Assembly: GCA_047833665.1 (NCBI GenBank)
Contig: CP181261.1
Coordinates: 2,480,001 to 2,544,000 of the forward strand
Direction of reading: 5' to 3'
Source: Caproicibacter sp047833665
Lineage (GTDB): Bacteria; Bacillota; Clostridia; Oscillospirales; Acutalibacteraceae
DNA length: 64,000 bases
Part shown: piece after piece, positions 1 to 9,458 of the stretch
Layout of the letters: every line of letters begins with the position of its first letter
Numbering within the stretch: position 1 is the stretch's first letter
The notes under the pieces: generated by a model
Told to the model about the DNA's origin: nothing
Database searches by the model: none
The model's input: only the letters and a program-made list of their open reading frames with translations
Translations under genes and position numbers: made by a program

Positions 1-893
1 TTGATATTCTCAACCGCTTAACCGGCATTCCGGAAACCATCAGCTGCCGCTACAATCCCGGCGGTGTTTTTAAGGCAAGCAACGAAATTATGGACAACCC
101 CGGCGATGCAAAATACGGATTTACGCGGGAACAGATGACGGAAGGCTTCAAAAAATTGATGAAACTTGGCGCCAAAAATTTCGGAATCCATGCGTTCCTT
201 GCCAGCAACACAACGGGCAACGAGTATTATCCCGCGCTTGCAGGCGTTCTGTTTCAATTAGCGGTTGACCTGCACCGCGAAACCGGCGCACATATTTCCT
301 TTATCAACCTTTCCGGCGGTGTGGGTATTGCCTACCGTCCCGACCAAACACAGCCGGATATTTTGGAAATCGGCCGGCGAGTCAAAAAGGTCTACGATGA
401 AATTTTGGTCCCGGCAGGGATGGGAGACGTCGCCATTTACACAGAGATGGGCCGTTTTATGCTCGGACCCCACGGCGTTCTGGTGGCAAAAGCCATCCGT
501 GAAAAGCACATTTATAAAGAATACATCGGGCTGGACGCCTGCGCCGCCAATTTGATGCGCCCCGCCATGTACGGTGCTTACCACCACATTACCGTGATGG
601 GCAAGGAGGATGCTCCCTGCGACCACAAATACGATGTGACCGGCGGCCTGTGTGAAAACAATGATAAATTTGCTGTCGACCGGATGCTGCCGAAAATCGA
701 CATGGGCGACCTGCTTGTCCTGCACGATGCCGGTGCCCACGGGCATTCCATGGGATACAACTACAACGGCAAACTGCGCAGTGCAGAAGTACTTCTCCAT
801 GAAGACGGCTCGTTCGATGTCATCCGACGTGCGGAAACCCCGGCTGACTACTTTGCAACGCTCGATTTTCCGGGCCTGCCTAAACGGCCGTAA
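1..893 (+). CDS. lysA: Diaminopimelate decarboxylase, C-terminal part (5' cut by window edge)
   Basis: PLP enzyme of the alanine-racemase-fold group IV decarboxylases; converts meso-diaminopimelate to lysine in the cytosol. The reading frame is open from base 3 with no start codon, beginning ...ISCRYNPGG, so the N-terminus with the PLP-binding lysine lies outside the window. Visible family marks are the glycine-rich phosphate-binding stretch (NLSGGVG), the EMGRFM segment, the active-site cysteine motif GGLCENNDKFA donated across the dimer, and a C-terminal DAGAHGHSMGYNYNG block that normally contacts PLP and substrate. It is followed by a strong bidirectional terminator and then convergent genes. 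Carboxynorspermidine decarboxylase is the main alternative, but the CEN motif context and C-terminal block fit LysA better. Confidence 0.88.
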   Translation, partial: DILNRLTGIPETISCRYNPGGVFKASNEIMDNPGDAKYGFTREQMTEGFKKLMKLGAKNFGIHAFLASNTTGNEYYPALAGVLFQLAVDLHRETGAHISFINLSGGVGIAYRPDQTQPDILEIGRRVKKVYDEILVPAGMGDVAIYTEMGRFMLGPHGVLVAKAIREKHIYKEYIGLDACAANLMRPAMYGAYHHITVMGKEDAPCDHKYDVTGGLCENNDKFAVDRMLPKIDMGDLLVLHDAGAHGHSMGYNYNGKLRSAEVLLHEDGSFDVIRRAETPADYFATLDFPGLPKRP

Positions 894-913
894 CTGTTTT
901 TAGAACATCGCTG

Positions 914-966
914 TAATAAAAAAATCCGCTCGACCGTGATTTCCACGGTCGGGCGGATTTTTTATT
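914..966. terminator. Bidirectional rho-independent terminator
   Basis: Near-perfect hairpin with arms of about 18 bp (aaaatccgctcgaccgtg and its partner) around the loop atttc, flanked by an A-run on the left and a T-run on the right. It can serve both lysA on the plus strand and the reductase gene on the minus strand. Confidence 0.9.
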
Positions 967-987
967 GTAAGTGATATGGCTATAAAA

Positions 988-1899
988 TTAATACAGTGCC
1001 TCCATGGAACGCAACAATAAAAGCAATACATGGTTGACCGGGGTGGGCACATGATATTTCTCACCCAGCTGCACAACAGTGCCCGCAAAATACTCCACTT
1101 CCGTCTGGCGCTTTGCTTCTACATCCTGAAGCATGGAGGTTTTTCCCTTCGGCGAGAAGTTTTTCAACGCCTGCTCGATTTCTAATGCATCCCCATCTTC
1201 TAAATGGATTCCCGCCGCCTTGGCCAAAGCGACCACTTCCATCATTGCCTCATGTAGCAAAGTCATTGAAGAAGGAGTGGATGCGACCTTACCATATGGA
1301 GAACGGGTGACAGCGGAGACCTGATTGATACCGACATTCATCATCCATTTTTTCCAAACCGCACGGACCATATCCGGGCAAACCTCCGTTTGAATTCCCG
1401 CGCCGTCAAGGTAGCTGCGAACCGCCTCAACTTCCGGAGATATCGTCGTGTTATCCGCCTCGCCGAATTGAATCACGCCGTCCCTCGTATTCACAACCCC
1501 GTCCGCGGTGCGCACCGCATCAATATAAATAGCAAGGCCGTAGAGTACCTTGCTTTGCGGAAAAGCGTCCTGTAATCTTCTTTGCGCCGTCACGCCGTTG
1601 AGCAGCGGAAGAATCACAGTGGACGAGCCGACAAAACCGCGCATATCTTCGATTGCCTGCTCGAGCTGATAGTTTTTAACACACACGATAATAAAATCCG
1701 CCTCAAAGGCATCGGAAGGTTCTACAACCGCCGGAAAAAACGGCACACCGTTGACCTTTACACCGTTTTCTCTCAGCCGTTTTGCACGCTCTCCGCCGGC
1801 GATGACGGAAAAATTACCGCCGTATGCATTGTGCAGCAAACGCCCATATACCGACCCAATTGCACCTAATCCAATCAGCGCTGCTTTCTTGATTTCCAT
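988..1899 (-). CDS. panE: 2-dehydropantoate 2-reductase (ketopantoate reductase, ApbA/PanE family)
   Basis: NADPH-dependent reduction of ketopantoate to pantoate in coenzyme A synthesis is the usual role. The N-terminus carries the Rossmann signature GLGAIGSVYG; the middle has the family's NAD-domain block IVCVKNYQL; the C-terminal domain has the catalytic Lys region VWKKWMMNVGIN. At 303 residues it has normal length. The start at 1899 is chosen because GGGAGGA sits 5-6 nt upstream; an in-frame extension to 1971 has no such site and would precede the Rossmann strand unnaturally. It stands alone, convergent with lysA. Many ApbA-family paralogues act on other 2-oxo acids, so the substrate is inferred. 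Confidence 0.8.
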   Translation of the reverse strand: MEIKKAALIGLGAIGSVYGRLLHNAYGGNFSVIAGGERAKRLRENGVKVNGVPFFPAVVEPSDAFEADFIIVCVKNYQLEQAIEDMRGFVGSSTVILPLLNGVTAQRRLQDAFPQSKVLYGLAIYIDAVRTADGVVNTRDGVIQFGEADNTTISPEVEAVRSYLDGAGIQTEVCPDMVRAVWKKWMMNVGINQVSAVTRSPYGKVASTPSSMTLLHEAMMEVVALAKAAGIHLEDGDALEIEQALKNFSPKGKTSMLQDVEAKRQTEVEYFAGTVVQLGEKYHVPTPVNHVLLLLLRSMEALY

Positions 1900-2088
1900 A
1901 AAAATTCCTCCCGTATGTATTCTTCCTGCGAGCCATGGAACATACCACTCAGAGATATTTTGTCGCTGCATTTATTCTCAAAAAAGATTGTTCCTATTAT
2001 AGCCCAAAATCCGACCCGCAGGCAAGGATTCCTTGTGCAGCTGCAGAATCATCCGTTTTTTGAAAACAGCACTCACTGTCTAACTTTT

Positions 2089-2847
2089 CTAGATTAACTG
2101 CTTTCTTTCATTAAAAAAGTTGCGGTAGGAAAGATAACAGGCCAAAAAGGAGGAAATAGCGGTTGTGGAAAGAAGCATAAACGTTACCATAATCTGATAT
2201 CGAACCGCTTGAACCGGCGAAGTTCCTGCCAGTATCAACCCCGTCATCATACCGGGCAGGGAAACAATTCCCAGCGTTTTGGCGGAGTCAATGGTGGGCA
2301 CCATGCCGGTGCGTATGGAATCCCGAATAATCTCTATGGAGGAGGGCAGAATATCGGCACCGAGGGACAGCTTTGTTTCAATTTCATCCCGCCTGCTTTT
2401 AAAATCCGCTGTAATCTGACGGTAGCAAAGGCCCAGCGCCACCATGGCATTGCTGATAATCATCCCGCCGACGGGAATAATCTGGTTTGGAACATAGTCA
2501 ATGGCACCGGACAGCACCAAAACGGCAAGAGTAGCCCCCGCTCCGCAAGCGATGGAAACAAAAGAAATCACAATTCCGTGCTTGATTCCTTTTCCGCGTT
2601 TGGCGGCATTATAAGCTGCGTTAAATGTCATCAACAAGACAAAGAGAGTGGTAAAGATAGGATTTTCCAAACCAAAGATATACTCAAGCACATAGCCCAC
2701 AGCGATAAGCTGAACAATCGCCCTGAAAACACTGATGAGGATTTCTTTTTCCAGCTTCAGCTTTTGAAAATAGGAAAACAGCAGGGAAATGAACACAAGC
2801 AGGGACGCAATCAAAAGTGAAGAAAAACTGATATTGGCTTGGCTCAT
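2089..2847 (-). CDS. fetB: FetB/YbbM-type ABC transporter permease (UPF0014)
   Basis: Polytopic membrane protein of 252 residues. The family hallmarks are visible: IPVGGMIISNAMVALGLCYRQ in the middle, then SLGAD with a long amphipathic segment, then TLGIVSLPGMMTGLILAG and SPVQAVRYQIMV. In Escherichia coli FetAB exports iron and protects against oxidative stress; that function is transferred by homology. The start overlaps the stop of the ATPase gene by 4 nt (ATGA), so the two are translationally coupled. Confidence 0.85.
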   Translation of the reverse strand: MSQANISFSSLLIASLLVFISLLFSYFQKLKLEKEILISVFRAIVQLIAVGYVLEYIFGLENPIFTTLFVLLMTFNAAYNAAKRGKGIKHGIVISFVSIACGAGATLAVLVLSGAIDYVPNQIIPVGGMIISNAMVALGLCYRQITADFKSRRDEIETKLSLGADILPSSIEIIRDSIRTGMVPTIDSAKTLGIVSLPGMMTGLILAGTSPVQAVRYQIMVTFMLLSTTAISSFLACYLSYRNFFNERKQLI

Positions 2848-3506
2848 CTTAACTCCTCCAGTGCTTTCATTTGGCCGTTCTCAATGGTCAGCAGTTTACC
2901 GGCATATTTTCTGCTTTGAGCTGGATTGTGAGTAATCCATAAAACCGTGACCCCGCTACGGTTTAAATCTAAAATCACATTTTCAACCACAAGGGTATTT
3001 TCTACGTCTAACGCGGATGTCACTTCATCCAGCAAAAGAACATCCGGCAGAAACAGCAAGGAGCGAATCAGCGCAATTCTCTGTTTTTCCCCGCCGGACA
3101 GGTTTCCGATTTCCCTGTTTAGATAGTCGGGCTCCATTTTAAATTTTGAAAAAAGAGCATTGACCCTTTCCATATCCATTTTCTTGTTTCGAATCAGATA
3201 CGGATAGTTGAGATTATCCCGTACCGTCTTCCCGAAAAGTACCGGCGTTTGAAAACAGTAGCTGATTTTTTTCCTCAGTTCCACCGGCTCTAGCTGTGTG
3301 ATATTGGTTCCGTTTACGAAAATACTCCCCTGCGTGGGACTGATTAAATGACAGCAGAGTTTCAAAAGCGTACTTTTACCCCCGCCGGACGGCCCGACAA
3401 TGGAAACGTAATCGCCTTTATAAATTTCAAAAGATATGTCTTTTAAAATGGTTTTTTCACCGTCAAGGTAACTTACATTCTGAAACGCAATTTGAGGTAT
3501 CGGCAT
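2844..3506 (-). CDS. fetA: FetA/YbbL-type ABC transporter ATP-binding protein
   Basis: Cytosolic ATPase partner of the adjacent UPF0014 permease. Walker A is GPSGGGKST, the Q-loop lies at SYCFQTP, the ABC signature is LSGGEKQR, Walker B is LLLDEVTSALD and the switch histidine is in WITHNP. Residue numbers follow a 220-aa protein starting MPIPQIAFQN at 3506, where an AAGGAA site lies about 8 nt upstream; a longer frame to 3545 lacks a site. First gene of a two-gene operon. Substrate (iron export in E. coli) is inferred. Confidence 0.85.
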   Translation of the reverse strand: MPIPQIAFQNVSYLDGEKTILKDISFEIYKGDYVSIVGPSGGGKSTLLKLCCHLISPTQGSIFVNGTNITQLEPVELRKKISYCFQTPVLFGKTVRDNLNYPYLIRNKKMDMERVNALFSKFKMEPDYLNREIGNLSGGEKQRIALIRSLLFLPDVLLLDEVTSALDVENTLVVENVILDLNRSGVTVLWITHNPAQSRKYAGKLLTIENGQMKALEELR

Positions 3507-3669
3507 TATTTCAGATTCCTTCTTTTCCAAATGTCTGTAAAACACACTGCAATATACTTGTTTTATTTTACCACATTTATCCTAAAAAAAACAGTGCACC
3601 GGCAAATCCTGTACCCGCGCGGCGGGCAGCCTTTCTTTGACACTGCAGACATTTCAAAACATTACACTT
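3507..3669. other. Intergenic region between the fet pair and the end of the polysaccharide operon
   Basis: Contains a GC-rich short hairpin (CCCGC-GCG-GCGGG) near 3618 and, on the minus strand, a T-rich run after it, which could end the polysaccharide operon. A TAAAAT sequence near 3568 on the minus strand could be the -10 of the fet pair. Neither is strong. Confidence 0.3.
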
Positions 3670-5250
3670 TTACGGCCGCTCTCCAGCATAGACTAAAAGC
3701 GGCATACATTGATCAAACACAGGAAAATTACCGGTTTGAGCGTCACCAAACGCACCGTACGTTTCGCTTGTCGCATCGCTGTCGCGGTATCGTTCCATTT
3801 TCTGCAGTGCCGCATTGTACAGTTCGCGGTCCCCTGCTTTCTGTGCAATCAATGCGGCCAGCGCGTAAACCGCTGTGGAATGATATTCATAACCTATCAC
3901 CGCACTTCCGTCAACATGGTATCGAGCCGCCAGTTCGTCCCCGGATACCCGTTCTTTTAGCCATGAAAGACTTTCAGCTTTCAGTTTTCCCACCTGTGCA
4001 AGATGCAGCAAAGTATAAAGTGCTTCCGCCGTGTTCAAATCTTCATGCGAATAACTGTTGTTGTCGTAATCAAAATTTGCATAATAGAGAGGAAAATCGT
4101 CTGAGATATACCCGCCCTGTACTGTTTTCAGCGCGTTTTCCGCCACAGGGGCAAAACGTGTATCTGCTTTGGCCATGCGCTGTAAAGCGGCAATATCCGC
4201 ATAGCACAAAGGAAGCGAATGACTTTTCCTTCCTGTGTTAAATTCAAAAAAACTGACCAGCCGCCTGTTTCGCACGTTTTTCTCATAGATGGCATTTTGA
4301 ATGGTTTCGGCTGCCTGCGCATATCCGCCCCACACGGCGTCGGCATCTATTAGCGCCGACCACAGACGGATATCATCCAGCGCAGAATTCACTTCGGCTT
4401 TTTGCCCGTCCTGTGTAACATACCACGCCGCAAGGCCGTCCCGTTCCATTTTCCCTTTTGTGTAGTTCCATGCGGAATCAAACAAGCTTTTGTTTTGGGC
4501 AAGAACCGCATACTGCATAAGCAGTCCCTGTGTCTCGCTTAAAACATCCTGCCCGCCCGGCGCTGCATCGGAAATTTTCATATTACAGTACACGCCGCCG
4601 TCTTGGCCTGTCATGTGTTCAGAAAGAAAGGAAAGTGTGGCACTGCCCCCGCCGTGCAGTGCGTACTCAAACAGTCCTTCATATTCTCCTGCATTCAGCA
4701 CACCGGCCGCATAAGCCGCTGTCCTTCCCTGTTCATCCAAAATAACAGAAGTCGGAATTTGCTGCAGTCCCCACGCCCGGTATGCTGCCAAATCGTCATC
4801 GAACCAACTGACAAACGAAACCTTCATGGAATTCAATGTAGAAAGGGCCTCATCATGTGTTTCCTTTTTAGAGTTCGGCCTGTTAATCAGCAGAACTTTT
4901 GCTCCGTTGCGTTCTGCAATTGACTCGATATCCTGTGCTATGGAGAGCTGCTTTTTGCAATATTCACACCAGCCTGCCCAAAAAATCACCAGTACGGGAC
5001 GCCCACGATATTCGGAAAGTGAAACCGTTTTGCCGTTTGCATCTGTAAAATTTGTCACGCTCGGAACTTGTCCCAGATATAACTTCTGCGGAAGTTTATC
5101 CTCCGGGGTAAAAAGCGCCTGCGTCTTTTTGTCCGACATACTTTTCCCTGTTTGCCAAGATATGTGCTGCCAGAGGAGCACCGCGGCAATGGATACGGTC
5201 AGCACAGCCATTCCCGCAAGGCACAGTTTTTCCGCACGCCTGAGCAACAT
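3670..5250 (-). CDS. TlpA-like thioredoxin domain fused to a GH8-like glycoside hydrolase domain
   Basis: Extracytoplasmic protein of about 526 residues anchored by an N-terminal transmembrane segment (VLTVSIAAVLLW). Residues ~50-200 form a TlpA/AhpC thioredoxin fold with the redox pair WCEYCKK. Residues ~225-526 resemble glycoside hydrolase family 8 (endoglucanase/BcsZ-like): the ETQGLLMQYAVLA segment corresponds to the family's acid-catalyst region, and SALDDIRLWSALIDAD matches its (D)AD-I-A helix. GH8 enzymes trim the product in bacterial cellulose systems, and a GH8 (PssZ) acts on Listeria Pss polysaccharide. Last gene of the polysaccharide operon, 40 nt after the GT-C gene. The ATG at 5250 is preferred over 5259, which is only about 1 nt from the GAGGTG site. 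The thioredoxin-GH8 fusion is unusual; its purpose is unknown. Confidence 0.72.
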   Translation of the reverse strand: MLLRRAEKLCLAGMAVLTVSIAAVLLWQHISWQTGKSMSDKKTQALFTPEDKLPQKLYLGQVPSVTNFTDANGKTVSLSEYRGRPVLVIFWAGWCEYCKKQLSIAQDIESIAERNGAKVLLINRPNSKKETHDEALSTLNSMKVSFVSWFDDDLAAYRAWGLQQIPTSVILDEQGRTAAYAAGVLNAGEYEGLFEYALHGGGSATLSFLSEHMTGQDGGVYCNMKISDAAPGGQDVLSETQGLLMQYAVLAQNKSLFDSAWNYTKGKMERDGLAAWYVTQDGQKAEVNSALDDIRLWSALIDADAVWGGYAQAAETIQNAIYEKNVRNRRLVSFFEFNTGRKSHSLPLCYADIAALQRMAKADTRFAPVAENALKTVQGGYISDDFPLYYANFDYDNNSYSHEDLNTAEALYTLLHLAQVGKLKAESLSWLKERVSGDELAARYHVDGSAVIGYEYHSTAVYALAALIAQKAGDRELYNAALQKMERYRDSDATSETYGAFGDAQTGNFPVFDQCMPLLVYAGERP

Positions 5251-5289
5251 TCGATGCATTCACCTCATTTCAAATAAAACTATCCACAA

Positions 5290-7134
5290 TCACTCTTGAT
5301 GTTTCTCGTCTTGATTTTGGTCCAACGAGCAATCGTCTTCCTGACCGGGAGACACGGTGTGTGTTTCTGCCTTTTCCTGTTCCGCTGCAGCTTCGGTTAC
5401 CGTAATACCCACATGACCTTCACGCAGGGCTTTTTCAATGTCAAACTGCGCGTGCATGGCCTTTTGTCTCAGCCTCATCAGACGTTTTTCCTCTTCTTCT
5501 AGTTTTCTAATATGTTCTTGTCGTTCTGCTCTCTCTGCCGCAGTCTTCTCTTCGCGCACTTTAGCTGCCATCACGTTTTCATAACATTCCTGATTTACAT
5601 AAGAAACCGCCAATCCGGCAAAAACCGCAAAAAGCGGCAGGACATGAAAATGATAGCGGTTTTGCGTTTCCACTAACAGATGCAGTGCAACGGTACCCAG
5701 AAAAAATAACATCAATGCATAGGAAGCGTTGGGCTTCTTTCGCCACAAAAAGGCTCCAAACACCCCTGACAGTACAAGCATGATGGCATAATAAAAATTG
5801 CCGAAACTCATCATATTGCAGAGAAATGCTTCTCGCTGAGGAGTCAAATTTCCCTGCTGATTCAGAAACAAGATATTCATTGAAGCCCCGTAATCGTCAT
5901 TCCCCCACAGCAGTTCAAATTTATGAATCATCAGGTTAAAAACAGCCTTGGGATTTTGTGTCAGCCTGTTTATGGCAATATCTCGGCAGGCCAACTGCGC
6001 TTTTGTCGCACTGCCGGTTTCGTTAAAGGAGTCATCGAGGTAATCTGCATCCTGTTGATTCCATCCTCCGTCGGATTTCATGTTGAGTCCTACCATCAAA
6101 TTGTAGCCAAATGAGGTGCTCCCTGAAGCAAGTTTGCGGTCCACTGTATATGCCGCACCAAGCGCAAAAAAGCCGGAAAACAGCAAGTATGCCAAGAGTA
6201 CTATCAAACAGCGTTTCCAGCCACGGGCAATCAAGCGCATACCCAGAGGGATATCATTTTTCAGACGTGCGGGAAGCTCTATCCTGCCCCGCAGCAGATA
6301 AAGCAAAACTGCCATTAAAAAGACAACCGCCAGAGGACGAATCGTCCCCGAATACGCAAGAAGTCCCCCCAGAGCAACCAGTTCCATCACACAATACCAC
6401 GGATGGGCAGCAGTCCCGTCAAAATCCTGTACGGAAGCTGCGAACAGCCATGCACAGCTCATCAGCAAAAAGGTAAACGGATATTCGCTTGCCACAAAAT
6501 CGCCGTACAGAATTTGAGACGGCCAAAAAGCCGCTGCACAGAGGGTAACAAAGCCGCCGATACGACCGGAAAGACGCCGTGCGATGCGCCATGCAACAAA
6601 GGCCGTGCCCACAGCCAGCGCCACATTAAAATACTGCGCAACCAACACTCCGTCGCCAAACAGATGAAACACAGCCGACAGCATTTTGGGATAACCGAGG
6701 ACGTGCGGAAACAGAGAGACATAGTCACAATAACCGGTACCGCTGGTCAGCAGCGTACCTCTACTTAGCATTTGTGCAATTTCATAATAAGTTTTGTAGT
6801 CGGACTGCGGCTCCATCGGCATGGTCTGTACATATCGCACGCGTAAAACAGCGGAAGTACACAGCACGGCGGCGGCCAATCCGTTTTCCAGCCAAAAAGC
6901 AAAACGCGGATGCTTCGCTATACGCCGCGTCATTTCCAGACGTGCCCACAGCAAACCAAACACCAAAAGTACGACGCCAAGGCCGATGATGGACAAAAGA
7001 AAAATTCCCTTATGAAAATACGGATATTCCTTTTGATTTCCAAGTGTTCCTGCCGTGCAGACAAGGGCATAAAGAAGCACTGTGTTGTACACTATCAAGG
7101 CAAAATATAAAAATCCGCTGCGTTTTCTCTCCAT
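5290..7134 (-). CDS. Polytopic membrane glycosyltransferase-like protein (GT-C/ArnT-PMT type) with cytoplasmic coiled-coil tail
   Basis: About 614 residues with roughly ten or more membrane segments, an early periplasmic loop with acidic residues after the first helices (EPQSDYKTYYEI) as in lipid-linked GT-C enzymes, and a late conserved RYHFHVLPLFAVFAG segment typical of the PMT/GT39-GT83 superfamily. The C-terminal ~100 residues are a charged coiled coil (EEEEKRLMRLRQKA) presumably in the cytosol. It probably adds a decoration or terminal sugar to the polysaccharide made by the neighbouring synthase. The ATG at 7134 has GAGGGG upstream; the frame extends to a GTG at 7176 without a site. Specific donor and acceptor cannot be read from sequence. 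Confidence 0.6.
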   Translation of the reverse strand: MERKRSGFLYFALIVYNTVLLYALVCTAGTLGNQKEYPYFHKGIFLLSIIGLGVVLLVFGLLWARLEMTRRIAKHPRFAFWLENGLAAAVLCTSAVLRVRYVQTMPMEPQSDYKTYYEIAQMLSRGTLLTSGTGYCDYVSLFPHVLGYPKMLSAVFHLFGDGVLVAQYFNVALAVGTAFVAWRIARRLSGRIGGFVTLCAAAFWPSQILYGDFVASEYPFTFLLMSCAWLFAASVQDFDGTAAHPWYCVMELVALGGLLAYSGTIRPLAVVFLMAVLLYLLRGRIELPARLKNDIPLGMRLIARGWKRCLIVLLAYLLFSGFFALGAAYTVDRKLASGSTSFGYNLMVGLNMKSDGGWNQQDADYLDDSFNETGSATKAQLACRDIAINRLTQNPKAVFNLMIHKFELLWGNDDYGASMNILFLNQQGNLTPQREAFLCNMMSFGNFYYAIMLVLSGVFGAFLWRKKPNASYALMLFFLGTVALHLLVETQNRYHFHVLPLFAVFAGLAVSYVNQECYENVMAAKVREEKTAAERAERQEHIRKLEEEEKRLMRLRQKAMHAQFDIEKALREGHVGITVTEAAAEQEKAETHTVSPGQEDDCSLDQNQDEKHQE

Positions 7135-7187
7135 TTTAGCCCCTCTCTCTATTTGTAAGGCTTTCGGTCCTGCCACAGATTAAAACG

Positions 7188-9458
7188 TCACTTAGGTTGG
7201 TCTTTCCGACGCCGCGCGCGCAAAATTACCAAAATGACAGCAAGCAACAACAGCATGGCAAAGGTGGATACCAGTGTAAAAGCAATCGCGTCACGGTTTT
7301 CCTCCAGCGTTTCGCGCAAAGAAACCTGATTCTTTTTTTCGTTCGTTAGGAATGTAAAACTCTTGGTTTCAAAATCACTGTCGATTAAAAATGCGTCCCC
7401 GGTCAGTGCGCCGCGGTTCGTCTGCTCGGTAAGATAACTGCCAATGGTTGCAAGATTTTTTTCATTAGTGCCGCATACTGCAAGAATCGCGCGCCCGGAA
7501 AAGTACGGTGAGCGCAGCAGCTGAAGAATGCCGATATCCTTGGCATAATCCTCACTCAGCAGCAGTTCTTGGTTGCCGGCAAAACGGCTGCCGTCCTGCT
7601 CAAACGCAAAGCTCAAATGATCGTTAAGGGAAGCTAAAACGCTGTTGTTTTGATAGGTTCCAAAGACAATCAGATTTGCATCTGTATGTTCCGCGTCAAA
7701 TTCAGATGCGCGCACCGCCTGCAAACTGCCGTAAGGGCTGACGCCCACGCCTTCCATAGAGATGATTTCCCCCAAAGCGTTTAGTTCGATTTCATCCATG
7801 CTGTCCGGCACCACAACATAAGTATTTTGGAACAGCCCCAGCGTCTGAAACGGATAGGGATGCGCATTTAAGCTGTATCTGCTGTTTTGCCCCACAGGCA
7901 GATAAAAAGAAGAGTCCCCTGTTACATATGCCCACGGCATTTCTTCCGCACGCTTTGTACAGTAAAGGTCTTCTAATTCTAAGTCAAACGCAATGGTAAT
8001 ACTGCCCGCATACGTTCCCGCTACATCCGGCGGCATGATAAAGGAAAGGGTATCCCCGCCTGCATACTGGCGCTCCAGTTTTTTGCTGCACACCGGGATA
8101 TCACCCCAGTAAACGGTAACCATGGAACGGTCAAAATCCAAATTGTCGCTGTAACGGAAATTTAGGTCTGCCTTCCCTCCGTCCGCCAAAACAAAGCCGC
8201 CGGAAAAAGGCAGATAAATTTTCTGTTCGCGGCGAAATGGCCCGACAAAAGATAAACCTCCGCCTGTCATATCTTCCACCGTATATTGATTGAGAACCAA
8301 ATCGCTGAGTGTAGAGTTCTGAATAACCGCATCCGCCGAACCCGCTTTCACATAGGCGAAAGACTTTTTTTCCTGAGAGACACGGTTTTCATCCATTAAC
8401 ATCGCGGCACCATCGTACAACGCTGCCGGATTATCGGATGTTATCACCAATATGTTTCCCTCGGCATCGGACGTTTCGCACACATAAGCGTAATCCTCAA
8501 GGCTTCTGCCATCCGTTCGAAGCAAACCCGACAAAGAGGATGGCAGCTTATCTTTCAGAGCAATCACCACACGCTGCTTTGCGCCGTCACTGCCGTACTG
8601 GTCCACCGTTTTCAGCGATATCTCGTCCGCAGTTTGAGTTTCATCTCCGAGGTCTGCACGCAGCAAAAGTGCCGCGGTCAGTTCTTCGTCGGAAGCGTCT
8701 GCCGAAACATAGACGGAACAGTCGCTGCCGGTTTCATCGAGGGAAGATACGAACGGATAGGGATATTGGCTGAGTACACTGCCCTCATCTGCCACATCAT
8801 AGCCAATCTGCACCACGGAATCTTTGCTCACATTGACCCAATTTGCCCCTGAAAAGTCGTCCAGACATCCGTCGTCATTATACGCGCGAACATAAGCGGA
8901 AATCGTAAACTGATTATAGCCTTTTCTCAACAGACTCACAGGGATTTCTACATAAGTTATCTGCGTTTTCCCGTTGCTGTAATCGACTTTGCAAGAGGAC
9001 ACAGGCGGGGAGTTTACAAAAAACGTCAGCGATGCCGGTATATTTTCAATCAGCGGACTGATGCTGAACTGAACAGATGCATAAGCATACACAACCTTCC
9101 AGTAAGCCTCCACGTTGAAGAAATAAGAATTACTGTTGTAAATGCCGCTAAACAGCATATCATTGTCGTACGAAAAGACTTTGGTGTGACTTGCCGGGGG
9201 TTCCTGCGGCGGCAGTGCATTCGGGAGTGCAGCCGATGAAGGGTTGGAAGCAAGAACTGTTTCAGCGAGCATATTCGGGTTTAAGCTTCTGCCCGATTCC
9301 GACCGTGAAACTGAATCATTCTGCCCCCGTTCTGAGGTATTTGAGACAATGCTGCCATTGATAAATTGCTCGGCAAAAACCGCCGTACCCGTGCCGCAAA
9401 ACAGCATCGTGCTGAGCAAAAAGCATATCAATGTTTTTGCAATCTGTTTGCCTCTCAT
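7188..9458 (-). CDS. BcsB-like cellulose-synthase regulatory/accessory subunit
   Basis: Secreted, membrane-anchored protein of 756 residues: signal peptide (LICFLLSTMLFCGTGTAVFA), a large extracytoplasmic region made of repeated carbohydrate-binding/flavodoxin-like modules as in BcsB, one C-terminal transmembrane helix (TLVSTFAMLLLLAVILVIL) and a basic tail RARRRKDQPK. In BcsA-BcsB systems this subunit guides the nascent glycan out of the membrane channel. Its start overlaps the GT2 stop by 4 nt (ATGA) with GGGAGGA upstream, fitting obligate co-expression with the synthase. BcsB proteins are poorly conserved, so assignment rests on architecture, position and general resemblance. Confidence 0.72.
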   Translation of the reverse strand: MRGKQIAKTLICFLLSTMLFCGTGTAVFAEQFINGSIVSNTSERGQNDSVSRSESGRSLNPNMLAETVLASNPSSAALPNALPPQEPPASHTKVFSYDNDMLFSGIYNSNSYFFNVEAYWKVVYAYASVQFSISPLIENIPASLTFFVNSPPVSSCKVDYSNGKTQITYVEIPVSLLRKGYNQFTISAYVRAYNDDGCLDDFSGANWVNVSKDSVVQIGYDVADEGSVLSQYPYPFVSSLDETGSDCSVYVSADASDEELTAALLLRADLGDETQTADEISLKTVDQYGSDGAKQRVVIALKDKLPSSLSGLLRTDGRSLEDYAYVCETSDAEGNILVITSDNPAALYDGAAMLMDENRVSQEKKSFAYVKAGSADAVIQNSTLSDLVLNQYTVEDMTGGGLSFVGPFRREQKIYLPFSGGFVLADGGKADLNFRYSDNLDFDRSMVTVYWGDIPVCSKKLERQYAGGDTLSFIMPPDVAGTYAGSITIAFDLELEDLYCTKRAEEMPWAYVTGDSSFYLPVGQNSRYSLNAHPYPFQTLGLFQNTYVVVPDSMDEIELNALGEIISMEGVGVSPYGSLQAVRASEFDAEHTDANLIVFGTYQNNSVLASLNDHLSFAFEQDGSRFAGNQELLLSEDYAKDIGILQLLRSPYFSGRAILAVCGTNEKNLATIGSYLTEQTNRGALTGDAFLIDSDFETKSFTFLTNEKKNQVSLRETLEENRDAIAFTLVSTFAMLLLLAVILVILRARRRKDQPK

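Noticed and set aside
258..800. Long antisense frame opposite lysA
   Set aside because: Shadow of the real coding strand; no ribosome site or family motif. The same holds for most antisense frames in the feo, tns and polysaccharide genes.
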